This document shows, piece after piece, positions 39,027 to 51,553 of a stretch of DNA of 64,000 nucleotides. This DNA comes from Tomocerus qinae (taxonomy: Eukaryota; Arthropoda; Collembola; Entomobryomorpha; Tomoceridae): contig CM034549.1 of assembly GCA_020055645.1 (NCBI GenBank), positions 1,984,001-2,048,000 on the forward strand, given 5' to 3'. Position 1 is the stretch's first letter; the number at the start of each line of letters is the position of its first letter. The position numbers and the translations under genes were made by a program. A model generated the notes under the pieces. That model worked only from the letters and a program-made list of their open reading frames with translations. It was not told the origin of the DNA and did not search any database.

Positions 39027-40792
39027 AGGACCTACCCCCAATTTGTCAACACTAAAATGTCAACAGGGCAAAAAAAACCGAAAACACCTTTTGTCAACAC
39101 CATTTTATTTTTTGTCAACAGCAATTATCTTTTTTGTCAACACAACTGTTATTGATGCTATACCTTAAAAATTAATTCTGACTTTAATGGTAAAAATAAG
39201 TAATGGCTATTAGAACTTGTACTAGATTATATCAAACAATTAAATAAGCCAAATAATCACTACTAAGAAAAGTATCCCGAATATTCTAAGATTTTATAGT
39301 TTGTTAGCATTGATATAAATCCACTCAGAGAGTCATTTTGGTCAACTTTCGAATTTTTTTAAGTTTTAGAATAGCCTGAGGATCTTTTTTGTTTGCTTAG
39401 GTTTGCTTCACAATTATCCGTTCGTGAACAAATAATTATAAATCATGTTTTGCTTACACATATTATATATATGTCGTAGACTGGGAGGGAAAGGTGACTG
39501 GGAGGGATATAATATCCCTCTCCGACTAGACTGGGTGGGATAGCTCTGTACCGCTAGCGGTACCGAACCATGAGGTTTCCGACTGGGAGGGATAGGTTGT
39601 AAAGGATTGATATAAATGATCCTATGTGTATAAGTGCCACAACTATCGCAGATTTTAGGTTACTCTTACATGTTTTATTCATTGTAATCATTATTTTCTA
39701 TAATATTCATAAATGTTAACTATATTGCACATTTTGCATCAGTCATAATTAAATCATAAATTATTATTATCGTAGATTTTAGGTTACTCTTACATGTTTT
39801 ATTCATTGTAATCATTATTTTCTATAATATGCATAAATGTTAAGTATACTGCACATTTTGCATCAGTTATACTTAAATCATAATTTATTAAGTCAAGATT
39901 GGAAGTCAAATGGTTAAGTATATTACACTGCTATGCTACGTTTGTTGGCAGTAAAGTAAGTCTAAGAGCGTGTCGAAGTATCACTTTCAGCAAGATTTAA
40001 ATTTACTATGAAAAGCTATACGCTGAATTACATAGCGGTTGCTGTTTTGTGGGAAGTTAGGGAAGTGAGTTTCATTTAAATCTACTTTTTCAATAAGACA
40101 AAATGGAATTTCCGCAATATTTGGGAAAAAGTAAGAGAACTGACCAATTCCCAAGTGACGCCAATTACGATATGTTAGTGAATATTATAAAGTTACAAAA
40201 AAAAATGTCCCTGTAAAAAGAATGATATTCACTGTGGTACTAAATGCCACAACGGCAGCAGCAGTTCCTGCAAAAATTTAGAAAATTGAACTCCTGGCTT
40301 TGGAAAAAATATAAATTAATAATAATTATAGCAGCGTAACATATTAACTATTTGACTGTCAATCTTGACTAAATAATTTATGATTTAATTATGACTGATA
40401 CAAAAGTGAAATATACTTAATGAATATTATAGAAAATAATGATTACAATGAATAAAACATGTAAGAGTAACCTAAAATCTGCGATAGTTGTGGCACTTAT
40501 ACACATAGGATCATTTATATCAATCCTTTACAACCTATCCCTCCCAGTCGGAAACCTCATGGTTCGGTACCGCTAGCGGTACAGAGCTATCCCACCCAGT
40601 CTAGTCGGAGAGGGATATTATATCCCTCCCAGTCACCTTTCCCTCCCAGTCTACGACATATATGCACCATACAACTTACATGTGCATGTGTTGACAAAAA
40701 GCTTACTATGTGTTGACAAAAAGTGATTTCTAAAAATAATTTGTTGACAAAATGGTGTTGACAAAAAGGTGTTGACAAAAAGGGGTAGGCCC
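39027..40792. mobile_element. Fold-back (MITE-like) element with nested inverted repeats, 1.77 kb
   Basis: The ends are inverted: AGGACCTACCCC on the left and GGGGTAGGCCC on the right. AGTATA occurs directly outside both ends (39021-39026 and 40793-40798), a likely 6-bp target duplication. Subterminal tracts repeat TTTTTGTCAACAC at 39043-39145 and its complement at 40688-40780. Inside, long inverted arms run from about 39466 to 39925 and about 40338 to 40672. Each contains the perfect palindrome GTACCGCTAGCGGTAC and GGGAGGGATA repeats. The left arm also holds a tandem duplication of about 120 bp (about 39648-39890) that the right arm lacks. No transposase is encoded; the central loop has only a 37-codon frame. 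The element would need enzymes supplied in trans. Confidence 0.82.
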
Positions 40793-42355
40793 AGTATAAG
40801 TAATAACCCATTTCTATAGGCACTATCAAGATTAAATGAGAAACTGAAATCTATTACCAGACTGTTAGCCAAACTATTTTGCGATTGCTGCACAAATTTA
40901 TTTTATAGAAACAGCCATTTTATCTTGATTCTTGATCAATCCCTATACCCTACAAATTACTACCCATTTTATACTTCGAGATTTTACAGCTTCGTGTTTG
41001 AACAGTTTCATCATATTATAATATATAGTTTATCCGCAATTTCTGAACACACGTAATATATTCATTACACATTTTTGTTTTCACGCTACCGAGAAGCTTT
41101 CAGTACCAATTTATTTACTCTAATAACCTTGAGACTACATGAGAATACTAGCGTAATTTTAATGTACTATTAGATTGGGTAGATATGTTAACAGAACTTC
41201 AAATTATGATGTACCTATTAAATATTCATGCATGGCAAATGGCATAATAATATGTTCAATGTGTCAGTGTTTATTCTAAGTTATGGACACAACGTCATTA
41301 ATATTATATCGGCTTATCAATATAGCGGCATTTGCCTTTGGTGTCTATTATCTAAGTTATACCTAGTACATGCAATGCATAGACTCATGTAATAAAGTCC
41401 ATTTCCAAGCATCATTCTTCATTTGTTGATACCATTCTGTAGTATTTAACTAAGGCTGTATTTTAATTACACAAGTAATTTTAGCAGAGGATGTTTGTGA
41501 GTACAAGCCTTTAGACCCTATTCAATCGCATAATATTTAATTACTTGCCAAACACAACTTCACATCAGAAATGATAGTTCACCCGAAATAGTCCGAAATA
41601 GCCCTGAATTCCCCGAGTTCATTTTCGACTTTGATTACATGGTGCTCATTAGATTAGGAAACAGATTCCATAAAAAAGGCTGGAAGGGCTAACTGATATC
41701 TAGTCCGTGGAGGGGTGAGTATATTTTATATAGTGGGGGAATAAAAGTAGTCATGAATAGTTATGATAGGCATATGAGCACTAGATAAATTTTCTATAAA
41801 TTTTACGTACCCACTAACTACTACACAGGATTGAAGTAATATTATACCCCACACTACAAATAATTGATGATACTACATGCTAAATTAATTTCCATTTGGA
41901 GTAAAACAGTTATCTTATCAGGGTAATTGATAAAAATTCGCTTGCACGGGCTGTATATATCTTAGCACTAACTCAAGGACAGGACCATAATACGTACACC
42001 AAATAAATTGTAATTTCAGTGTTACGAATCGTCCTTTTTATGATTAGGAAAACGTACCTGATACTAGAATATATATGCGTGTCATTTGTACTGCTTGTTT
42101 TTGCTATGAAGGAAATGACGCAAAGAGTAGAATGAGAGTATTAGGGGCACAGTTAAATACATATAGGTGCACAGATAATAGCTGCGTAATCTTTAGGACT
42201 CGATGAATATTCAGGCTTAAACTTCCAGCAACTTTCGGTTATACTCAGTTATCGAAACCATTTTGCAAGAACGTTCTGAAAAAGCATTAGCCATATTTTG
42301 TTGGTGAATTTCTCAAGTCTAATCATTGCATATTGCTTTCGTTTCATTGCCAATC
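40793..42355. other. Intergenic, no gene recognised
   Basis: AT-rich spacer between the fold-back element and the second lectin-like gene. The last few hundred bases probably hold the promoter of that gene. No repeat or RNA gene is evident. Confidence 0.4.
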
Positions 42356-44602
42356 ATGGGTAAGAGGCAAGTTATTCCATATAAATCTCGTCATTTACCG
42401 ATGTAAAATAGATAAAGGATTTTCCTTAAATTTTGTTAGTAAATGTAACATTCACCGTAAAATTAAGATAACTACTAAAAATCATTGACTTTCATTCAGT
42501 GTATAATGTATTCATTTCAATCAGTGTATTTATCTCCCAATTGGTACGATCAAAATTCTCAAAAATTGACATGCAATTAGTATTCATTTGACCCCATAAG
42601 AATTGCCAATATTGTCAAGTTTAGAGAATATATTCTGTACCTCACTGAATTCTTGACTTTCTCTATTCAACCTAGAATCTCTCTTGTTTCATTGCCACTT
42701 TGAGGAATTGTGAGGCAGATCTTTCTATATACACTCATGGATTAGTGAATAGAAAAAGTCAAGTATTGCATTAATGACATGTTGTCATCTCTAAGTATAA
42801 TTTAATGTGTTTTGTTTTGTAATGTTTGTGTATATACATATGTACAATGTATACATCATTTCTTGCCGTGCTGTTTAACCTTTTCTAAAAACTCTTTTTT
42901 TATATAGGGTTTGATCACAACACAACGTATAAAATTTCCAGCGTGTTTGACGGCTGTGTAAGAATCTATTTCACTTTTATTTTTTTAAGTCAGTTTGTCA
43001 GGCAACAGCGACACTCTTCACCTCTCATAATGTAGCGATTTGATTAAATTATTGTAAATGAGATATTTCTTTCCGGAAACATAAATAAGTACCATGTTCA
43101 ATTGTCTAATTGTCTACCTTTATTTCATTCATCACTTTCAACCATGTAAATGTTAAAAGTTGCGAAAACCCAGAGAGAGAGGTCAATTATTTGTTTGTAC
43201 TACATAGTCTAGAACGCGTAAAGGTTGAATGACTAAGAAGTTATGTCAAACCGAGAAGAAAGGGGTACACAGATGTCAAGAAAATATGTTAATGCAATCC
43301 ATAATAAATAATAGTACAAACCAATTAGCTAAAGCCACTGGACAATGAAAACTAAGTTTATTTCCTAGGTCCTAGATGTAAGGGGAGAAAACACTAAAAG
43401 GGAAACTGCAATCCTGACATGGGATTATTCGGTGGGCAAAAAAAACCAAATGTGGAAAGCTAATGGCGAAAGTAAGTCATTCTTAAACTTCCTATTATGT
43501 TTTTACTCAATTCAACACAAAAATAAAAATATGTAGTGGTATTTTCCGAATATATGTAAATACTAATCACCTATAGATAATAGTCAGTCTAGTACAGTAC
43601 ATCTACATATTTCAGACTACATATTTCATTCTTCACACAATCACAATAATAATACAATAATCATATTCACACTAATTAGACTAAATTACATATTTACATA
43701 CATGATACATGGGATGATTTTTGGACCAAAAATTTTGGCATAAGTTCAGGGTGAATTGGGAACCCACCATTTAATTTATAAAATGACCATGATTTCTAAC
43801 TCAGGTCACGGGTTTCGTTTGGCTACATGTCTTCCCATAAATACGAAAAATAATGACTATCTCGCAGTTTTGGATGAGTCAGCAAAAACTTCGATGGCCA
43901 TCATCTGGGTAATCATGAAAGACTCATTATTTCTTCAAAAGTTGACCTTACAAAACTATTCTGATTCAAAATAGAGTTTTACTGGGAATTTGAACCAGCA
44001 ATGGATTGCTAAAGAAGTACCAAATGGGGGCGGAGCTGTATTCATCGTAAATTGTAGCAGTGGAAAATGCCTCCGCAATATGGGGTAAAAATGCATTGAT
44101 TTTACTTATTATTATTAAAATCATGATTTTGAGAACATGTAATGTTTTGTATCAGTTAATGTAGCAAGTTTGCTAAAATCGTCTATATATGAATTTATTT
44201 GAGTATAGTTTTTCAAAATTATATATGTATATTATATAAACCATATCGTGTACAAACAACTTCCTTTTCATCCACCAAGTCATTTATAATCAGCTTAAAA
44301 TTTACAATTCTTAACAATGTCGCTGCTGGCTCATCGCTTAGTAAGTTAAATGTAGGGAATTAGTATTAAAATCAAATGTAGGCTACAAACAGTTTGAAGG
44401 CTGGAACCGGAGTTACGTATTTATTTTAAGGACGTTCTTTCATTATAAATGATAAATATAACATTGCTCTGTACTGTATTCTGTGTGTTCTGTTTCATTC
44501 TTAATAAAATTCATTTTATCGTACAGACATGGAAATCAAGTGAAATTGTGCCCGGTTGCTGTCGATGATCGAGGTACCTGGTGGAATATTACCCAATTGT
44601 GA
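42356..44602 (+). CDS. Single-domain beta-trefoil (ricin-B-type) lectin-like protein (6 exons, 148 aa)
   Basis: Exons: 42356-42359, 42908-42957, 43369-43471, 43805-43908, 43975-44084, 44527-44602. Phases close to 149 codons. The product is one beta-trefoil of normal length (about 140 residues) with three repeats. Repeat 1 has YKISSVFDGCVLDVRG and NQMW (44-47), repeat 2 has NNDYLAVLDES and NQQW (94-97), and repeat 3 has FIVNCSSGKCL and a degenerate TWW (141-143). This is the carbohydrate-binding fold of ricin-B-type lectins and of many animal proteins that are not toxins. No toxin chain is present. There is no signal peptide, so a cytosolic or unconventionally exported lectin is inferred. The first exon would contribute only ATGG, so the start is the least certain part. 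The core exons are well supported by continuous phase and fold. Confidence 0.78.
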
Positions 44603-45770
44603 ACCACTCGACCACGCATAGATACTTCTTTACTATGTGAGTTACATACCTTACAGGGGAATTCTTCCTGTATTAAAGTGAAAGTAATTTCTTTCACTTA
44701 TCTGTGAGTTCACTAATGGTAATTATGGCTTATTGGCTACTACATTTAAGATGAATCCTTTTAAACTCTGGTTTCTAACTATTGTCAAAATTGTAATTTT
44801 CATTCAATTGGAAATTTATGTCATTGAAATAAGAATAAATTGTACAACATTTGAAATAAAATATCTGTTAAAATGGCTACTTCATTCAATCTTTAATCAA
44901 CTTATTCTTATAGACTATAAAACTGTGTTGATTTTAATTTCATTTTAATTGCAATCTTTCTAAACGCGATACAAGTCGTTATTCATACAACAATCAAGAT
45001 GAAAGAGCAGAATTACAATTACAATTCCTGTAATTTCAAGTAAATGAGGGCTAAAAAATTGTAATTTCTATTACTAATTCATCGTCCTCGACCACAGCTT
45101 ATATCCTTGTTACTCACAGTCAACTGTGTTGAAATAGTAGAGCTTTCATTTATAAAGAGAAATGTCTTGTTTAGGCTTACCTTATTTTAATCCAAGTGAC
45201 CAGAAGCTGAGTTGTTTTTGTTAACAGTGGCCATGAAATATTAAGTGTCTAAGTCTCAACCCATTCAAATTCTAAATCAGCCAATTCTGCAAATCAAATC
45301 AATTGTATATGTGTACAGGGTTGTGAAATTCTGTGGCATCTAAGGAAAGGGCATTAATACAAAAAAAGAGTTCGTTATAGTATTGTTAATTAGGGAGAGC
45401 AGTAAAAGGTTGCCGGGAGCAAAAAAGGTTTAATAAATACCAAATCAATTAATGAAGTCCTTGTTTGTCCCTAAGTCCCTACCTCTGACATACTCCGAAG
45501 TCGAAGTCTCGAACTCGACTGTGTGAAGGTGTAGAATTTTAATGTAACAAATAGTAACAACAACCAGCTATCAATATTGATTGAGAACCCTGTCACTATA
45601 ATATAACATTTTACCATTCCAAGTTCAAAGTCTAAATTATAGTAATATATATAACAGTAATATTAATAAGTAAATGGTAAATGCAATGGTAAACACAATT
45701 ACCTACTGGGTCGGTATTCCCCGCCTATATTGTGGCTGTTTGATTACTCCAGTGGATTAATAATAATAAT
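44603..45770. other. Intergenic, no gene recognised
   Basis: AT-rich DNA between the lectin-like gene and the chemoreceptor gene. One 71-codon hydrophobic frame (44733-44948) is very rich in Ile, Leu and Phe, as expected from AT-rich sequence, and has no recognised motif. Confidence 0.4.
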
Positions 45771-45772
45771 TG

Positions 45773-45778
45773 TATAAA
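45773..45778 (+). promoter_or_regulatory. TATA box upstream of the chemoreceptor gene
   Basis: TATAAA lies 74 bp upstream of the start codon at 45847, a spacing that leaves room for a short leader. The match is exact, but such hexamers are frequent in AT-rich DNA, so the call rests on position. Confidence 0.4.
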
Positions 45779-45846
45779 GGTATGTAGCTAAACGTGATAT
45801 AAGTACGCGATGTGACTGGCCAACGCACACACAACTTGAAATAACC

Positions 45847-47078
45847 ATGCTGAGCACTGAGAGCCAAATTCTTATCAAGCTTCAAGGCAGGTGGGCAAGT
45901 TTCGTTGGAGGAATACCATGCAAATTGGATAGTCATTGTCTAAGATTCTTGTGGACTGAATATCACTGGAAAAAGTTTCTTGTCCATTCGATTTTTCATT
46001 GGATCTACAGCTTGTATTTAGGAGCTCGATTTATTTCCATTCACAAATGGAGACATGAAAATAAGTACGACTACTATTTTTGTTTTGCCGCATTCTTGCT
46101 GCATCTCATCTTGTCGTTATTGGGGATTTTCGTAATTTTGGAGTGTTGGAAGAACAAAGTCGCAAGCTTAAATGCTGGCTACGACTTTTGGATGTATATG
46201 AAAAGTAAGCATTAATTTTATTTTAATCAATTTCAGTAATTTCATAACTGTAACTTTATAATTTAGAAATGTATATGAAAGAAACTGGATTATTTTACAC
46301 ACACGCGGAAGCAATTTGTGGAATTGTTACTCTGAGCTGTTTTGGATTTGCGCCTCTTCTTATGGGCTACCTAAAGCTACATTTCCCAAAATCGCCTTAT
46401 TTTATTTACACGGTCCTTCCAGAGTCATTCCAAAGGGTTTGGATAACCGTTCCAGTGGAAATGTTACTCTTGTGGATGCTCTGGAGTGGGCTGAGTCTTG
46501 TCGGGGTGGTCACTCATCTGGCTCTTATGAATACATGTTCCGCAATCAAAGTCGTGAGCAATGAACTTCAGCCAAACAGAAGTAGATATCTGACAGCAGG
46601 ACATCTTCGAACACCAAAAAATCTGCGGCATGCCTACAGGTCACTGCAGTTGGTTCTGCAGTGCTACCAGGAATTGTTCGGTCATCTCGTGTTGCCACTG
46701 CAGCTTGTGCTCAACAGAGGCTTCGTCCTCTGCACATTCATCCTCATAAGGTACTACAGTCGCATCAGCATAGGGACTAAAGTTATCCTATCTCTTAGCA
46801 CTGTACTATGTTCACTTTGGTGTGTCATTCTCTACGTGGGCGGAAAAATGTCTGTGTGTAGCAAGGGCTGTCTGGTATCTTGGAAAAAGTTCCGTTGGTC
46901 ATGCAAACATCCGTCAGAACTTAAAGATGCCCAAAGCATGTCAAAATTTAGAAAATCCTGTACTCGTCTCCAGTTTAAAATGGGTGTCTTTTATTATATA
47001 GGCCGAAGCTCTTGCATAAAATATATTAGAGATGTTTCTCGAGGCACTGGTAAAGCTCTTCTAGCAATTACGAAGTAG
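45847..47078 (+). CDS. Gustatory/odorant-type chemoreceptor, multi-pass membrane protein (2 exons, 389 aa)
   Basis: Exons 45847-46204 and 46267-47078 join in phase 1 across a 62-bp intron. The protein has the usual length of arthropod gustatory receptors. Several hydrophobic segments are clear: YYFCFAAFLLHLILSLLGIF, ICGIVTLSCFGFAPLLMGYL, VEMLLLWMLWSGLSLVGVV, LVLPLQLVLNRGFVLCTFIL and VILSLSTVLCSLWCVILYV. The C-terminal part (CTRLQFKMGVFYYIGRSS followed by a short helix) resembles the conserved tail of springtail and other arthropod GR-like receptors. It would act as a ligand-gated ion channel subunit in the plasma membrane of sensory cells. Assignment rests on topology and the tail motif, so the exact subfamily is uncertain. 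The residues MYMK appear on both sides of the splice junction. Confidence 0.72.
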
Positions 47079-47311
47079 TTTATAATAATTATTATAGTCT
47101 CTAACGAACACGCCAATGTAACATACATGTACCACAATATTATTGTTGCTGTAATCATTTCATTTCTTACAAGCTTATACACTTCATTTCTATATTTATG
47201 CCTGTATGTACTAGTAATCAATACAAAAAATCTATCTTGTAAAGGAGGCTCTCCACGCACGCCTGCATAGCAACCACAAACACACGGGCCTATCTAAACG
47301 CATGTTAAAAA

Positions 47312-47637
47312 ATGTTTTACACCCGGCTTTATTCCTCCCGAAGGATAAGCCCGATTTTTATGGGACTTACATTTTTGGAATCCTGGACTATCGAGGAACA
47401 CACGAGGGTTTCTGGATTTTTGATATATTTGCTTTAAATGCTTTAAAAAAAATCAAATTACAAAAAAAAGTGAATCAGTTTTATTATAAAATGTTGATTG
47501 TTTTGCACCGTTTAAAGCAACGATATTAAAAATCCAGAAACCCTCGTGTGTTCCTCGATAGTCCAGGATTCCAAAAATGTAAGTCCTATAAAAATCGGGC
47601 TTATCCTTCGGGAGGAATAAAGCCGGATGTAAATCAT
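47312..47637. repeat. Long near-perfect inverted repeat (arms about 127 bp)
   Basis: The left arm, about 47312-47438, is the reverse complement of the right arm, about 47510-47637, with very few differences. The spacer is about 70 bp. Transcription through it would give a stable hairpin. Open frames in both directions across the arms are mirror images of each other and are not credible genes. The lack of a target duplication or known ends leaves the element unclassified. Confidence 0.85.
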
Positions 47638-47892
47638 GTTCAAGTCAAAATAGAAGACCCCTGGGAGCCAAAAATTACATTGGCGAATAATGCGAGGTTT
47701 TCTAAAACTTTCATAAAATTTATTAATAAAATGCCAAGGCGACAATTATCTTTCATCTAAAGTACCAGCTTCTGAAGCCACAGTTCAGAAGTTTGCCAAA
47801 ATTTTTGTTTCTTCGTAGATACGAATTAAAATTTGCCATTTCTCGTAACCTACCCAGAATTGCCAGGGGTCTTCCATTTTGACTTGAACATA
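47636..47892. repeat. Second, shorter inverted repeat next to the long hairpin
   Basis: About 34 bp at 47636-47669 (ATGTTCAAGTCAAAATAGAA and following bases) recur in reverse complement at 47861-47892 with one or two changes. The region between them includes a small CTTCTGAA / TTCAGAAG hairpin near 47770-47793. Together with the neighbouring long hairpin this suggests a composite fold-back unit from about 47312 to 47892. Confidence 0.65.
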
Positions 47893-50800
47893 GACCTAAT
47901 GCGAATATTCTTGAATTACAAGCATAAAATATAACAGGCCACCGGATATTGGCTTAGCTACGCTCGTTGGAGGTTTGTTAAACAGGTAGACAGGTGTGCT
48001 TAGTATATCATAGCTACAGAACAAGCCAGGATATTAAATTCTTCTGGCATGGATGGAATTATTGAATACTAGTTTTAGATTACGGTGACTACCTTTGATG
48101 CCTTTAGTTCAAATTCAAAACATGAGTCAGTGCTCAACTGCCTACAATGTCTGTATTCGGTATTGCTACTTTGTTAGGTTATGCACAACTTTGCTATTGT
48201 TTCCGCACGTGCCCATGTAGGTTGCATCCTTAATTGTCTAGATGTAATCTTGTAAGTGAATTGTATATGATGTTGATGTGTAGTTGATATTTTATGAGCA
48301 TAAAAAATGATAATAAAATTTTATTTTGATCTACCCTGTGCAATGGATTTATAATTTTGTCGTTGTTTCCAATTCATTCAGCAGTAAACTATAGGCGTTG
48401 CTCGTATGATGAATTATTATTATTAGGATTATTGACTTATGAACTTACCCTATCTGAAGGGTCTATTTAGCCAATGCGAAACTAAATATAATTAGTAATC
48501 TACTCATATACCAACCAGATTTAAGGAACCTACTACTTTTTTTAGTAACCTAATATAAATCAACATGATCATAACTCTGTGGGAATTTGTTTGATGTAAA
48601 CATTGCGGAGAAATGGAAGGGCACTTTTAGGTCACATTACTTGCATTTAGGAGAAATAAGTAGCCAACAGGTAAGACGTTGCTTTGGAAGACACTCATAA
48701 TCTTTGCTTCTTGTCTTGTGCAATTCAAAGGGAAATACCTATTAATGGAGCTTAGCTGTTTTGTTTGTGAGCATTTAGATGTTACATTTTTGTACAAAGG
48801 AAATGAAACGTAATATATGCAGAATTTATATGTAGTAATCGTTTTGTCATTAAAAGTGCTATTATATTACTTAGTTGGGTTGATATGAAGCGACCAGTAT
48901 ATGCACGGAACCACACTGCACTGACATAATTGATATCATTATGTGTTATGAAAAAATGAAACAGGAAATTAATTATGCATGATTAAAGAGACATAATGTA
49001 ATGTAATAGATATGAAGCCGAACTGAACGTGTTTCAATGTGTGGGAAATAAAGACCAAGAAAATCTTGTCTAGTGCAGTTCATGTCTACTCTGCGACTGC
49101 AATTCTCAGAAAATAATGAGAAGACTTTGACGGCCGCAAACAGGAGTAAACGTAGATGTTGACTGATATCTGTTCAAGTCTGAAAAGCTATTCGTCATTA
49201 TTGACCCACATGTCGTATAAGTCATGTCATTATGTCAAACATTTTATACTTATACTTAATTAGACGTGTGTAACATTCATGCATTGTATTTTAAGGTTAC
49301 ACTACTTTGTTCAGTGATTACTTTACGTTGTTATAAAGTTCATTAGTGATACAATTTACATGCTTGTCGGCATCGTGTAAAATATAACGCCCACAATGCA
49401 CACTCTATTCAGACTACAACTAAAACATAGAAAATCTTAGATTACATAATGCCAAAAATCAAAGCAGCTGCCATGTTCAGCTTGCTTGTTAAGTTTAACT
49501 AACTACCCATGAGTATATAATATATATAATAATATAATTATAATAATATGATAATGATATTAAATGATGAAAAGCTGTAATGGTGAAGAACAATATGAAC
49601 ATGGCACAAACAATACAATTCACTGAACACAATTAATGGGATTTAGGAGCGATTGAGATTGAGTGAGAGTTGAGACATTGAAAGACACGTGTGTCCGCCA
49701 AGTGTAGCTAGCCTAGACAATTTAACAAACGTCTAGTCGCGATCTGTAATTCTTAGACTACAAAACCAACTATAGTTTGTGCATTGACCTAAAACTAACC
49801 AAACTTGGAATGTCTTATTTGACCCAAGTTTTTGAAAAATAAATAAAACTTTTTAACATACCACATTCATAATATGTAAACTTATATTGGGATAATAGTG
49901 CTTATAAATTGTTATACCTATTCCATAGCAAATTCAACAAAGGGATGGCAATACAATTAATAACTAAAAATATCTCAGTCCCATCCAGGCTAACATAAGT
50001 ACATTAGTTGTTGGTAATTGTGTTTGTTTAGTCCTACAATGAAAGAGAAACAGCATTGTTTTAAGTGAAATGAGACACCACACAGAATTATTGGACATCA
50101 AAGTACTCATAGACAAACATTGTTTACTGAAACTGTTTTCGTTTTAAGTGGACTGGTTTCTGTAAGTACAGCATCTGCTATACAATTATTATGACGTTGA
50201 ATCCTCCAGTTATTTCATATTCACTCAAGTCTTCTGTGATTCATCGGCAGTCTATTTTCAAGTATATGATAATAATATCATTTAACCAAACGTCAGACCC
50301 CACGAAATCAAGTTGGTAAGTTTGTTTATGTTTAGCTCAAACTGTAGAGTGAGATATTCACGCATTTTTAACTATACAAATGAAATGAATCAGATTAAGG
50401 TTTTGTAAATTGATTAATTATTGCTTGTAATGAGTGGCTATTCCAAAAGTGAATACTCCATTCACAAAACATCCGATGCGATGCCAATTTCTATACATCG
50501 CTATATCGGCCCTTGTGAACGGCATGCGAATGGGGCTATAATAGGTAGAGAAGGCTATAAACCAAGATCCAGTAACCAACACTGTAAATACAGTAAGATA
50601 TTACAAATGCAAAGCTATTTTAGCTTGCTTAAATTGAATTTAAGTAATGGGTTCTGTATTTCATATTTAGTATTTAATAGTGCAGACGTAGTTCACTACG
50701 TAGCTCCCTGCGTAAAAATTGAAGCATAATAGAATTGTTTGAGAATGAGATAAATTTCAATGTCCCTTAGTGCCCATGTACAAATATGAGATAACTGCAA

Positions 50801-51159
50801 CGCAGATAGAAAGGTAAATGTACCTAACTTACCAATAAGCGAACACTAAAATATGTAGTAGGTTAGTTAGCCAACCGGAAACCGAACACTCCGAAATTCC
50901 CCAGAGAGTTAGGATGTCAAGCAATGCTGAGGCTTGCCACAATCGTTCTAATCTCGTTATCAAACGAGTCACTTCAGACACTTTCCTAACAAGTCTCTCC
51001 TGTCTCAGTGCGGTTTGTGGGGATTTGAATGATCTGATTTCATTAAAATTCTCTTTCCGTTTTAAATTCAAATATACCTAAACGAAGTATGAGTACGTAG
51101 TACTTCAGATTATGTTGCCTGTCCACTAGATACTTTACTCAATATAGTATGAAGTGTAC
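47893..51159. other. Intergenic, no gene recognised
   Basis: AT-rich DNA with a TATA/ATAATA-rich simple stretch at about 49515-49565. No frame carries a recognised domain and no further inverted repeat is obvious. Confidence 0.4.
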
Positions 51160-51553
51160 TGTAACACAAAATGTGTTTTTCCCGGGTTCCCTCGGCACGG
51201 CAACTAAAACTACTGATGAAGTTAGCAGGGCACTGAATGCAGTGCAAGATTATGCAATTCCAAAGTATGCAGTGATGGTAGTATGCCAAATAAATAGGCT
51301 GATGCTATTTAGGCAGAGAACTACGAGAGTCTCAAATAGAGAGAGAGCCTGTCTCCGGAACGGGAGCAGGAGGAGAAGATCTTCTGAGAGAAGAAATGCT
51401 TCTGAGGGAAAATGGCCCTCGGACAACTCTATTTATATAAAGATGCTCCTCCTCTCCCAAAATTACTTTGTTGCCATTGGCTAGGCCAAATGGAACATTC
51501 CAAGTTGTTTCCAAACAACTGGAAACCTAGGAAACGAATCGGTATTCGTGACA
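51160..51553 (-). repeat. 3' LTR of the minus-strand retrotransposon
   Basis: 394 bp, TGTAAC...GTGACA on the plus strand, i.e. TGTCAC...GTTACA on the element strand. It contains a TATATAAA motif. It differs from its partner at three positions that I can see: two near the plus-strand start, in the stretch before CCCGGG, and one in the GAGTCTCAAAT / GAGTTTCAAAT stretch. Confidence 0.92.

Noticed and set aside
40587-40893. Minus-strand frames with repeated Phe-Val-Asn-Thr-like residues
   Set aside because: They are translations of the subterminal TTTTTGTCAACAC array of the fold-back element, not a protein gene.
42356-44602. Reading the ricin-B-type lectin-like gene as a toxin
   Set aside because: Only the carbohydrate-binding beta-trefoil is present. 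No catalytic or pore-forming domain lies in or near the gene, and this fold is common in harmless animal proteins.
47302-47760. Opposing frames in the long inverted repeat
   Set aside because: They are mirror-image translations of the hairpin arms and show no domain.
51149-51484. A ~110-codon frame repeated at 53466-53807, as a duplicated gene
   Set aside because: Both lie almost wholly inside the long terminal repeats of the retrotransposon. Their identity comes from LTR duplication and no protein family is recognisable.
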